DNA of 64,000 nucleotides from contig NZ_CP030049.1 of NCBI RefSeq assembly GCF_015291665.1, positions 434,001 through 498,000 of the forward strand, read 5' to 3'. Positions 25,624 to 33,293 of this stretch are shown piece after piece. The DNA is from Bradyrhizobium sp. CCBAU 53338 (GTDB lineage: Bacteria; Pseudomonadota; Alphaproteobacteria; Rhizobiales; Xanthobacteraceae). Positions within the stretch are counted from its first letter, which is position 1, and every line of letters begins with the position of its first letter. Made by a program: the position numbers and the translations under genes. The notes under the pieces were generated by a model. It saw nothing but the letters and a program-made list of their open reading frames with translations. It was not told the origin of the DNA and did no database searches.

Positions 25624-25765
25624 CCGTCGGGCTCTTGGCGATCACAGCCTGGTAGTCACGTTGGTATTCAGGATTGCGACGCACGAACTCCCAAGCGATA
25701 TCAGTGGGGTCAGCATTATTCAGGTAGTCGTAGGAGTCCGGGGAGCGCCAATCGACTTGGGCCAT
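25571..25765 (-). CDS. DUF6499 segment of a probable frameshifted activator (FseA N-terminal part)
   Basis: The start MAQVDWRSPDSYDYLNNADP at 25765 gives 64 aa. It carries the compact DUF6499 motif (WEFVRRNPEYQRDYQAVIAK) and stops at TGA in the overlap with the DUF2285 frame. In Mesorhizobium ICEMlSym such a gene is translated alone or fused by +1 frameshifting with DUF2285. A long perfect palindrome lies about 85 bp upstream, where a TraR-AHL operator would be expected. The symbol is left empty because the fusion is inferred. Confidence 0.8.
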   Translation of the reverse strand: MAQVDWRSPDSYDYLNNADPTDIAWEFVRRNPEYQRDYQAVIAKSPTGEVTEEFRRKWGICFRP

Positions 25766-25848
25766 AACATCCGCCTCATTGCAAAGAGCTAACAACGATG
25801 ACGGCGCAATAGCTGCGAACAGGCCTTTGGGAAAAGATGCCAGCTTGT

Positions 25849-25876
25849 CACCACGTGGTGCACGTGAGTCACCACG
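25849..25876 (-). promoter_or_regulatory. Candidate TraR/lux-type operator upstream of the DUF6499 gene
   Basis: The segment contains the 12-bp perfect palindrome caccacgtggtg (25849-25860). It also forms a perfect 7-bp inverted repeat cgtggtg (25854-25860) / caccacg (25870-25876) with 9 bases between. The word acgtggtgc is shared with the candidate box before the luxI-type gene. Quorum control of the frameshifted activator is known for ICEMlSym; here it is inferred. Confidence 0.5.
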
Positions 25877-25930
25877 CCCGAGTGCCGAGAAAAAGGTGTC
25901 GTCAGAACCAAAGCCGTCTAGAAAACTATT

Positions 25931-26203
25931 CTAGGTTGATCTAGGTCCGCGCAACAGACGTCCCTGTTCGGTCAACCACTTCGCGCGCTGAACATGTGTC
26001 TGGTATGCAGTACGCGCACGCTCCGGCTCGCGATCGGAGTCGATGTGCAACACGATCCGAGCGACCTCGGACCAATCGGCCCCCTCGCTCTCCGCCTGCA
26101 GAAGGCGCATGTAGGTTACGACATGCTGTTCGTCGTAGGAGGTCATGGCGTCCCCAGCGGGAGGGGCATCGGCCACTTCGGGATTTAAGTTGAACTTGGT
26201 CAT
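25931..26203 (-). CDS. qseM: DUF2285 antiactivator (QseM-like)
   Basis: The start MTKFNLNPEVADAPPAGDAM at 26203 gives 90 aa. Residues 22-80 form a DUF2285 domain (DEQHVVTYMRLLQAESEGAD, then WSEVARIVLHIDSDREPERA). In ICEMlSym QseM binds both TraR and FseA and keeps transfer off. The gene is divergent from an XRE gene with an operator-like inverted repeat between them, exactly the qseM-qseC layout. Assignment rests on the domain plus this arrangement. Confidence 0.8.
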   Translation of the reverse strand: MTKFNLNPEVADAPPAGDAMTSYDEQHVVTYMRLLQAESEGADWSEVARIVLHIDSDREPERARTAYQTHVQRAKWLTEQGRLLRGPRST

Positions 26204-26296
26204 GGGCTGACAACAAACATCGAATAATTGCAAGGTTCCTGGACGCGCGATTGACGAGCGGTCTCATTTTAGTCGTATTCCGGGGTCGGTGCAGAT

Positions 26297-26328
26297 ACAT
26301 ACTATAGGAGATAAACCTCATAGTATGT
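26297..26328. promoter_or_regulatory. Operator-like inverted repeat between qseM and qseC
   Basis: Perfect 9-bp arms acatactat (26297-26305) and atagtatgt (26320-26328), separated by 14 bases, lie in the divergent promoter region 19 bp before the XRE gene. QseC-type regulators bind such repeats to control both directions. AT-rich composition stands out from the surroundings. Confidence 0.7.
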
Positions 26329-26346
26329 AAGACGCAACTTGCGCGA

Positions 26347-26595
26347 ATGGACATGCGCAAGTTGGTCGGCCGGAATTTCGCAAAGCTGCGGAAGCAAAAG
26401 CGCTTTACGCAGGAGAAGTTCGCCGACCTGTCCGGCTTTACTCAACAATACATCAGCGACTTGGAACGCGGCCGCCGCAATCCAACCGTCGTAAGCCTGT
26501 TCCAGCTCGCCAGTGCGTTGGGCGTCACTCCGGTTGATCTCATCGCGCCGGACGAGGAGGCGCGAAACGAAGGAAAACTGGCCAAGCGGAAGTAA
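26347..26595 (+). CDS. qseC: XRE-family regulator (QseC-like)
   Basis: The 82-aa protein is almost entirely a helix-turn-helix domain (residues 7-62: FAKLRKQKRFTQEKFADLSG, then QQYISDLERGRRNPTVVSLF), with a charged tail. It is divergent from the QseM-like gene. In ICEMlSym QseC binds operators in this gap, represses qseM and makes transfer bistable. An internal ATG at codon 3 could be the true start. Symbol by synteny and domain. Confidence 0.78.
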   Translation: MDMRKLVGRNFAKLRKQKRFTQEKFADLSGFTQQYISDLERGRRNPTVVSLFQLASALGVTPVDLIAPDEEARNEGKLAKRK

Positions 26596-26862
26596 CTGTT
26601 TCCGAAAAAGCCAAAGCACCTGCCCCAAGTGAGGGTAGGACGCTTCCCACAGGTGCGACGATGGTTCGGACAGCACTGTTCGCACGTCGACGGCTCCAAC
26701 GGCCTACAAAAGTCTTACCGTTTCAGCTGCGCCAGCAACCTCCTTGGGAGACACGGGATGTTCTGGTGATGGCGTGCTGAACGGTCTCTCTATCGAGAGC
26801 CTACTTAAATAGTCGGGCCATATCCAGTGGTTTAATGGGCCACCAAATGGCTGCCTGCGCAA

Positions 26863-27144
26863 ATGAAAGCTCGCGCACTCGTAGCCTGGAATATACGCCG
26901 GATACGCGTCGATCGCGGTATTCCGCAGGAGCAATTGGCTTATGACGCGGGAATAGATCGTTCGTATATGAGTGGTCTTGAGCGGAAGTTGGAAAATCCT
27001 ACGATTGATTTGCTTGACCGGTTGGCTGACACCCTCGGTGTCCAACTCAACGAGTTATTCCTTCCATTACCAAAGGGCGCTACGATCCATAAAACATTGC
27101 CTAAAGGGCGCAAATCGACCCGACTTGACCGCAAGAAGAAATAA
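26863..27144 (+). CDS. Second XRE-family helix-turn-helix regulator
   Basis: The 93-aa protein has an XRE domain (about 5-62: VAWNIRRIRVDRGIPQEQLA, then AGIDRSYMSGLERKLENPTI) and a basic C-terminal tail (KGRKSTRLDRKKK). It is co-oriented with the QseC-like gene 267 bp upstream but differs clearly from it in sequence. Small XRE repressors of this type are frequent in rhizobial mobile elements. Target unknown. Confidence 0.82.
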   Translation: MKARALVAWNIRRIRVDRGIPQEQLAYDAGIDRSYMSGLERKLENPTIDLLDRLADTLGVQLNELFLPLPKGATIHKTLPKGRKSTRLDRKKK

Positions 27145-27354
27145 CACCCTCTGTTTCGACAATCGCGGGATATACGCCTACGTCGCTTGTGTAACGCGTG
27201 GGCCGTCTTTGGAGCGAGATGGCCCTGATCGTAACAGGCCGGTGCGAAGGGGTTTGCCGATCTCAGTGGCGCCGACCTGTGGCTAGTGCTGAATCCATCG
27301 CAAAATTAAGATTCGCATTCCGAGCCCATGGAATTCGCGCCGATGTGCGGAAAG

Positions 27355-27376
27355 CCCGCCCGGCGAACCGGGCGGG
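27355..27376 (-). terminator. Rho-independent terminator of DUF736 copy 1
   Basis: Nine-base GC arms cccgcccgg and ccgggcggg enclose a tetraloop (ttcg on the minus strand), followed on the minus strand by cttt. It lies 15 bp after the DUF736 stop. The second repeat copy keeps the hairpin (30485-30506) but not the T-rich tail. Confidence 0.75.
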
Positions 27377-27391
27377 GCTTGGCGGAGGATC

Positions 27392-27712
27392 TCACTCGCC
27401 GTTCTTGCGCGGCCGGGACCAGAGCAGGTTGTAGCCCTCGCCACCTTCGTCGTCGAACAGGCTCGCGTAGATCGGCGCGTTGAAGGAGGGATCGTCAAGC
27501 TTGATCGAGAGGTAGTCGCGGCCCTCTTCGGAGCGCTTCGACCAGGCTGCGCCGATCTCGGCCCGACCCACATAGATGCGGTGGCTGGGCGCGTTCTCGT
27601 TGGAGCGGTTGGTCTCGGCGACGATGCGGACGCCCCTAGCCTGCAAGCTCAGCGTGACGATCTCGCCCTGGAAATCATTGCCGACCTTCTTGAAAGTTCC
27701 GATATTAGCCAT
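27392..27712 (-). CDS. DUF736 protein, copy 1
   Basis: The 106-aa protein matches DUF736 in full: start MANIGTFKKVGNDFQGEIVT, middle blocks IYVGRAEIGAAWSKRSEEGR and LSIKLDDPSFNAPIYASLFD. These small cytosolic proteins occur on rhizobial and related conjugative elements near transfer genes; their function is unknown. A good ribosome-binding site (ggagaagcaag) precedes the ATG. The identical copy is at 30522-30842. Confidence 0.88.
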   Translation of the reverse strand: MANIGTFKKVGNDFQGEIVTLSLQARGVRIVAETNRSNENAPSHRIYVGRAEIGAAWSKRSEEGRDYLSIKLDDPSFNAPIYASLFDDEGGEGYNLLWSRPRKNGE

Positions 27713-28084
27713 CTTGCTTCTCCGTTGTGTTTCGAGCCCGCGACCACCGCGGCCTCGATGGCGATCTCAAGGGCGAGGACGATCGGCGACGCACCCGCTC
27801 GCGGGCTGAAGCGCAGCGGAGGACGCCGTTGAAGAGACTTTCTTGTCTCGCGAGGAATGGGCGTGAGCCCAGGGGAAGAAAGTCGCAGCAACGGCGTTGC
27901 GGCTCAGCCGATCGAGGCGCAGCCGGTCTTCGGCCAGATCGAGCCATCAAAGAGGCCTCGTGCGTCCGCGTGCTGAACCTCAAACCCGGGGAGAAGCTTG
28001 GCGAATTTCGGTTCCTCTGCACAAGAGGTCGGAACGGTTCGGGAAGGAAGAGAAACAATCTGCGGGAATGGGCGGCATCGTCCC

Positions 28085-28690
28085 CGCAAAGCCGGTCAAG
28101 CGGTGCGCTTCGTCCCGGCGCCGGAGCTATGTGGGGCGAGACGTGATAATCGGTGCTGCTTGTTCGTAGCACTTCATAGGCAAGCCGTTAAGCTGCTCAC
28201 ACGACATCATGCCTCGTCGGCTACCAATCTTAGAAATCTGTATGACGATGAGGAACGTCCTAACGGTCCGGCTTTGCGCATCGCGGCCGCAATAACTGGG
28301 TGAGTCGGTAGTTCACCGCCTCGGCCGTCCAGTCGAGTACGTCTATCCTAGCAGCGTCATCCATGTGAACGCTGCCTCACCGTTGCAGATTAAGGCCATT
28401 CAGGTGATGACCCAGGCCAGTGCTGCGTGCACGTACCGCAGGACATCTGCGAGAACTGATCAGTACGGCCCCCGGACGCCGAGAACCAGATATCGCGGCC
28501 CTCAGCTCATCGTCGAGCCACTGCACATGTCAGATATGTTTTATCCCGCCTCACGGGCATTTGTTCTCGGTGCGGCAATCCGGCGCGAAGTAGGACTTCG
28601 TCACTGCAATTCTTCGGCGGGCATGGGTATAATGTGTGATTCTAAGGGATCGGTAGGACCGCGAAAAGGTCCGCCGAAAGGCAGACCTTC
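28085..28690. other. Region between repeat copy 1 and the MFS gene
   Basis: About 600 bp without a recognisable gene. Open frames on the plus strand are interrupted and have no known domain. The promoter of the MFS gene is expected near 28640-28690, but no regulatory motif was recognised. Confidence 0.4.
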
Positions 28691-30400
28691 GTGTGTCCAG
28701 ATAATTCGCTTCGCTCATTGAACGGCCCTGTCCTGGCTCCGGGCAAGCCGAAAGAGCGGTCGACGACCGAGGAAGCTGAGCCAACCTCGCCTGACCTTGA
28801 AGCTCGCCTCCACTCTGCCAAGGCCGATCGCATTACCGCCCCTCTGCGGCACCGCACGTTCCGCCGCATCTGGACCGCCAGCCTGGTGTCAAATCTCGGT
28901 AGTTTGGTACAGGGAGTCGGGGTGGCCTGGGCTATGACCGAAATGTCATCGTCAGCGGACAAGGTCGCGCTGGTCCAAACCGCTCTCGGATTGCCGGTGA
29001 TGCTCATTGCGATTCCGGCCGGCGCAATTGCTGACCTGCATGACCGGCGCATCGTGGCATTGATTTCACTCGGTATTGCACTGACCGCCAGCGCTACGCT
29101 GGCGGTACTCGCTTTGCTGGGATTGCTTACGCCGGACCTCTTGCTTGGTCTCTGCTTTGCAGCAGGCTGTGGCACCGCGATGTTGGGACCCGCGTGGCAG
29201 GCGGCAGTGGGCGAGCAAGTGCCTCCACAAGCCCTGCCCGCCGCAGTTGCGTTGAATGGCATCAGCTACAACATCGCGCGGAGCGTAGGTCCGGCAGTCG
29301 GGGGTATCATTGTGGCCTCCGCCGGGACCGTAGCCGCGTTCACATTCAACACGATCTCGTTCGTGCCACTTATCGCCGCGCTCTATCTATGGAAGCGCGC
29401 AAGTGAGCGGTCGCGTCTCCCACCGGAACGGCTCGGCCATGCCATCCTGTTGGGCGTCCGGTACATCACGAACTCGCCACCTATTATGATCGTGTTGGTC
29501 CGAACGATCATATTCGGGTTGGTCAGCGGAGCTATCCTGGCGCTGTTGCCAGTGGTCGTACGTGATCGCCTTCTCGGTGGCGCGCCAACTTACGGCGTGA
29601 TGCTGGGCGCCTTTGGCCTGGGAGCCATTTTGGGAGCGATCAATATCTCGCTGGTGCGCGAGCGCTTAAGTAGCGAAGCCGCCATGAGATGCTGCACGCT
29701 GTCCATGGCAGCGGGTATTGCAACTCTGGCACTAAGCCACAATCCGTTGATGGCTGCGTTCGGATTGGTTCTGGCTGGTACAGGGTGGACGTTGTCTTGG
29801 ACGCTCTTGAACATCGGCGTACAGCTTTCTGCACCCCGCTGGGTTGCCGCGAGGTCTCTGGCGGCGTACCAGGCCGCCGCATCCGGCGGTCTTGCCATAG
29901 GCAGCTGGGGGTGGGGACATCTCACCGACATCGCCGGCGTTGAAACAGCGCTGCTTGTCGCAGCCTCGCTGATGCTGGCATCTCCTCTGGTCGGCCTACG
30001 ATTGCGGATGCCTTCTGTTGGTGAGGGTGCCGAAGAGGGAAGCCTCCTCGAAGATCCGCAGGTGCGGTTGCCGGTCAGGGGGCGCGACGGACCTGTGGTG
30101 ATCGAGATCGAATATCGGGTGGAGCAGAAAAACGCTCCGGACTTTCGGGAGGCCATGCAAGAGCTTCGGCTCGTCAGGCAGCGCAATGGCGCCTACGGTT
30201 GGTCGATCGCACAAAACATGGCAGACCCAGAAGCGTGGATCGAGCGCTATCACTTCCACACCTGGCACGACTACCTGCGCCAGCGCAACCGCTCCACCAT
30301 GGCCGAGCAAGCTCTGGAAGGCGCTGTGATAAAAGACTACCACGTTGGTCCCGGCAAAGTGCGTGTCCGCCGCACGATCGAGGGTTTTGCTCGGGGATAG
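28691..30400 (+). CDS. MFS exporter with C-terminal ABM-like domain
   Basis: The 569-aa protein has about 12 membrane helices between residues 60 and 445 and the MFS signature IADLHDRRIVALISLGIALT, typical of the enterobactin-exporter-like MFS group. A soluble C-terminal domain of about 100 residues follows (VVIEIEYRVEQKNAPDFREA, then ERYHFHTWHDYLRQRNRSTM), which resembles an antibiotic-biosynthesis-monooxygenase ferredoxin-like fold. Export of a small metabolite is the family role; the substrate is unknown. The gene stands alone between two long direct repeats and is probably movable cargo. Confidence 0.82.
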   Translation: MCPDNSLRSLNGPVLAPGKPKERSTTEEAEPTSPDLEARLHSAKADRITAPLRHRTFRRIWTASLVSNLGSLVQGVGVAWAMTEMSSSADKVALVQTALGLPVMLIAIPAGAIADLHDRRIVALISLGIALTASATLAVLALLGLLTPDLLLGLCFAAGCGTAMLGPAWQAAVGEQVPPQALPAAVALNGISYNIARSVGPAVGGIIVASAGTVAAFTFNTISFVPLIAALYLWKRASERSRLPPERLGHAILLGVRYITNSPPIMIVLVRTIIFGLVSGAILALLPVVVRDRLLGGAPTYGVMLGAFGLGAILGAINISLVRERLSSEAAMRCCTLSMAAGIATLALSHNPLMAAFGLVLAGTGWTLSWTLLNIGVQLSAPRWVAARSLAAYQAAASGGLAIGSWGWGHLTDIAGVETALLVAASLMLASPLVGLRLRMPSVGEGAEEGSLLEDPQVRLPVRGRDGPVVIEIEYRVEQKNAPDFREAMQELRLVRQRNGAYGWSIAQNMADPEAWIERYHFHTWHDYLRQRNRSTMAEQALEGAVIKDYHVGPGKVRVRRTIEGFARG

Positions 30401-30484
30401 CTTGACGCCCGCAGTTGCGGACAACCGGCGGATGCGACCGCAGTGTCGCGTATTAGCGAGATGCTTCTCCGATGGAGATATTAC

Positions 30485-31214
30485 CCCGCCCGGCGAACCG
30501 GGCGGGGCTTGGCGGAGGATCTCACTCGCCGTTCTTGCGCGGCCGGGACCAGAGCAGGTTGTAGCCCTCGCCACCTTCGTCGTCGAACAGGCTCGCGTAG
30601 ATCGGCGCGTTGAAGGAGGGATCGTCAAGCTTGATCGAGAGGTAGTCGCGGCCCTCTTCGGAGCGCTTCGACCAGGCTGCGCCGATCTCGGCCCGACCCA
30701 CATAGATGCGGTGGCTGGGCGCGTTCTCGTTGGAGCGGTTGGTCTCGGCGACGATGCGGACGCCCCTAGCCTGCAAGCTCAGCGTGACGATCTCGCCCTG
30801 GAAATCATTGCCGACCTTCTTGAAAGTTCCGATATTAGCCATCTTGCTTCTCCGTTGTGTTTCGAGCCCGCGACCACCGCGGCCTCGATGGCGATCTCAA
30901 GGGCGAGGACGATCGGCGACGCACCCGCTCGCGGGCTGAAGCGCAGCGGAGGACGCCGTTGAAGAGACTTTCTTGTCTCGCGAGGAATGGGCGTGAGCCC
31001 AGGGGAAGAAAGTCGCAGCAACGGCGTTGCGGCTCAGCCGATCGAGGCGCAGCCGGTCTTCGGCCAGATCGAGCCATCAAAGAGGCCTCGTGCGTCCGCG
31101 TGCTGAACCTCAAACCCGGGGAGAAGCTTGGCGAATTTCGGTTCCTCTGCACAAGAGGTCGGAACGGTTCGGGAAGGAAGAGAAACAATCTGCGGGAATG
31201 GGCGGCATCGTCCC
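30485..31214. repeat. Direct repeat copy 2 (730 bp, with DUF736 gene)
   Basis: Same sequence and orientation as 27355-28084, offset by 3130 bp. The left edge begins inside the terminator stem; the right edge is followed by a short stretch of imperfect similarity (caaagcggtcaagcggtgcg), so the ancestral repeat was slightly longer. Confidence 0.9.
30522..30842 (-). CDS. DUF736 protein, copy 2
   Basis: Identical in protein sequence to the copy at 27392-27712. Lack of any amino-acid difference means the duplication is recent or the copies are kept alike by gene conversion. Downstream of it the terminator hairpin is kept, but the following T-tract is replaced by MFS-gene flank, so readthrough antisense to the MFS gene is possible. 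Confidence 0.88.
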   Translation of the reverse strand: MANIGTFKKVGNDFQGEIVTLSLQARGVRIVAETNRSNENAPSHRIYVGRAEIGAAWSKRSEEGRDYLSIKLDDPSFNAPIYASLFDDEGGEGYNLLWSRPRKNGE

Positions 31215-31396
31215 GGCAAAGCGGTCAAGCGGTGCGGCGGGTCCAGCCGTGGCAGCTATGTGTGCCGGATCGGAAATCTCCAGCACGTGTTCGAAGGTTT
31301 CTGAGAGGACCGTCCGCCTCCTCTGCTCTGGTGAGCATCATCCATCGTCGAGGGTGCTTATTCTGCGACCTGTTCGACGACAAAAGCGCGGAAAGT
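30843..31396. other. Leader of DUF736 copy 2 and adjoining gap
   Basis: The first 372 bases are the duplicated DUF736 upstream leader, which is GC-rich and without a credible gene. The remaining 180 bases show nothing recognisable. Confidence 0.4.
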
Positions 31397-31877
31397 TCAT
31401 CCCTCGTTTGCCGCGGCCGTGAGAACGGGGCGGGACGGCTCTCCGCCCGTCCTTTCCGGCTCGATCGGGCGGGTCTTCGAGATGAGCGTCAAGCGCGTGA
31501 ATGTTGACGAGCCGATGCAAACCGCGCCCAGCCATGCGAAGACCTCGCGCCAAGCCAGCGACGGCGCTCCGATCTGTGAGAGCGCGAACACCACGTGATA
31601 GCCGGCAACGGCCGCGGGAACGACGAACACGGCCGCAATTGCAAGTCGCAGGGCCACGTGGCGGCTAAGGGTAATGGCCAGCTGGCCGGCTGCGAGTGTG
31701 AGCACAGCGCAAACTGTGCCGACGAGCAGTGCGCCGACAATGCCCGCACCGCTGTTGAACGCCATCAATCCGATATTGATCGCAACAAAAAGCGCAGCGC
31801 ATAGACCGCTAGCACAACGATCAGCCAGCAAATAGGCCGATACCAGCAATATTGAGAAGAAGCCCGAGGGCGAGCAT
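31397..31877 (-). pseudogene. Small membrane-protein gene, frameshifted
   Basis: From an ATG at 31877 the minus strand reads MLALGLLLNIAGIGLF and then hits a stop. A neighbouring frame continues with ALFVAINIGLMAFNSGAGIV, GALLVGTVCAVLTLAAGQLA and WREVFAWLGAVCIGSSTFTR to 31397. This four-helix membrane protein normally follows DUF2493 in these elements. At least one base is missing near 31835 and the frame is disturbed again near 31800. The downstream part is open but lacks its own N-terminus. Confidence 0.65.
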
Positions 31878-32016
31878 GGTGGTGGCTCCAAGGCACGCGT
31901 GTGAGCGCTCGCGCCTTCCACCACCACCGCAGCCCAGCCGCCGACGTATAAACAAAACGAGGCGGAGTTACGGCGGGTGCGGCCTCGCCACTCGTCGGTT
32001 GACGGCAAGACGGCGC

Positions 32017-32971
32017 TCACGCGCCGCCAAACTTCCAGACCGGAATGCCAAGCCGCTTTGCCTTATCGGCAAGGTTGTCCTGAATGCCCGTGCCGGGGAA
32101 ATGCAGGACGCCGATCGGCAGCAGTTCGAGCATCGCGTCATTGCGCTTGAAGGGCGCTGCCTTGGCGTGTTTGGTCCAATCCGGTTTGAATGCGATCTGT
32201 GGCACTTGCTGGTTGCCCATTTGGAGCCGATCAGCTCGGCGCCTTTCGGTGAAGCGCTGTGCAGCAGAACCATGTCGGGATGCTTGGCGTGCACCTTGTC
32301 GAGCCGATCCCAGACGAGGCTATAGTCGTTGAAGTCGAGCCCACCGGTCAGGGCGATCTTCGGACCCGGCGGCACCATGATCTCGGTTTCCGAGCGGCGC
32401 TTGGCTGCGATGAAGTCGCGGGAATCGATTATCGCCGCGGTGAGCGTGCGATGGCTGACCAGTGATCCCGACCGTGGGCGCCAAGCAGACCCCGTGTGGA
32501 CTTCGAAGCGCTCGATCGCCTGGTCGCGGAAGAGTTCGAGACAGTTGCGGCGCTCGATCAGCGAGATGCCCTCGGCGGTTAGGCGCTCAAGCTCGACCGA
32601 GCGCACTTCCGAGCCGTTCTGCTCGCGCTGGCTCTTCTGCTGCGCCTGTTCGTTGACGTCGAGCTGGCGCTCGATGCGTTCGACGGCGCGATGGAACAGG
32701 TTGACCGTCGGCCAGAGGAGATCATCGAGGTCGGGCTCCAGCCGGGTATCGCTCAATGACGCAACCAGCGCGTCAAACATGTCTGCAACAGCGCCGGTAA
32801 TGATCCTGGTCTCCGGTAGCGGCCTTGGATCGGGCTGATCGTCGAAGGGACGGTATAGGCGCGACTCAGCCTCTCATTCATGCCATATCGCGCGATCTCC
32901 GCCTCGACCCTGGGGATTAGAATCAGATCGTCGTGAGTGTCGGGGATGAGCGATATTGACTGGAAATGCAT
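32017..32971 (-). pseudogene. DUF2493 (SLOG/YspA-like) gene with two frameshifts
   Basis: Three consecutive minus-strand frames make up one DUF2493 protein: MHFQSISLIPDTHDDLILIP up to about 32850, then PLPETRIITGAVADMFDALV through PKIALTGGLDFNDYSLVWDR, then VPQIAFKPDWTKHAKAAPFK and GTGIQDNLADKAKRLGIPVW to the end. Single-base indels near 32848 and 32200 break it. The C-terminal part is a Rossmann-like nucleotide-binding fold. Intact homologues sit in the cargo part of rhizobial transfer elements; function unknown. Sequencing error cannot be excluded. Confidence 0.75.
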
Positions 32972-33293
32972 AAGAACTCTCTGCGGGTTGTTCGGCGACT
33001 GATTTCAGTATCAGACGACCATTTCCCGACCGTTTTCATCATTCACGAGTTGATACACGACCGCTACAGACGATCAATGACCAGCCCTGGTAGGAATGTC
33101 CCGCAGCCAATGAGGTCCCGTCGTGCGGGCCCATTCTGGGCTACCAACTTCGGCAGGTTGATGCTTGCATTGGATTGGCATCTTGTTTCGCAGCTGCCAG
33201 CTGCCGGCGGTACTGTGCAAGCGCGCGGGCGCGATGTTTTGTAGTCGCATAGTTGGCGCAAACAATGGCACTCAGATTTGCCGTGAGGCCCTC
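32972..33293. other. Intergenic gap before the 285-aa gene
   Basis: No gene, repeat or IS end was recognised in these 320 bases. An upstream extension of the plus-strand frame from 33165 is open but looks non-coding. Confidence 0.35.

Larger units (their letters stand above)
27355..28084. repeat. Direct repeat copy 1 (730 bp, with DUF736 gene)
   Basis: This segment recurs in the same orientation at 30485-31214 with no difference that I could find by reading. It starts exactly at the terminator hairpin below DUF736 and ends in the DUF736 upstream leader; beyond the ends the sequences diverge. The two copies enclose an MFS exporter gene. Such long direct repeats are substrates for homologous recombination that would delete the 3.1 kb unit. 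Confidence 0.9.
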
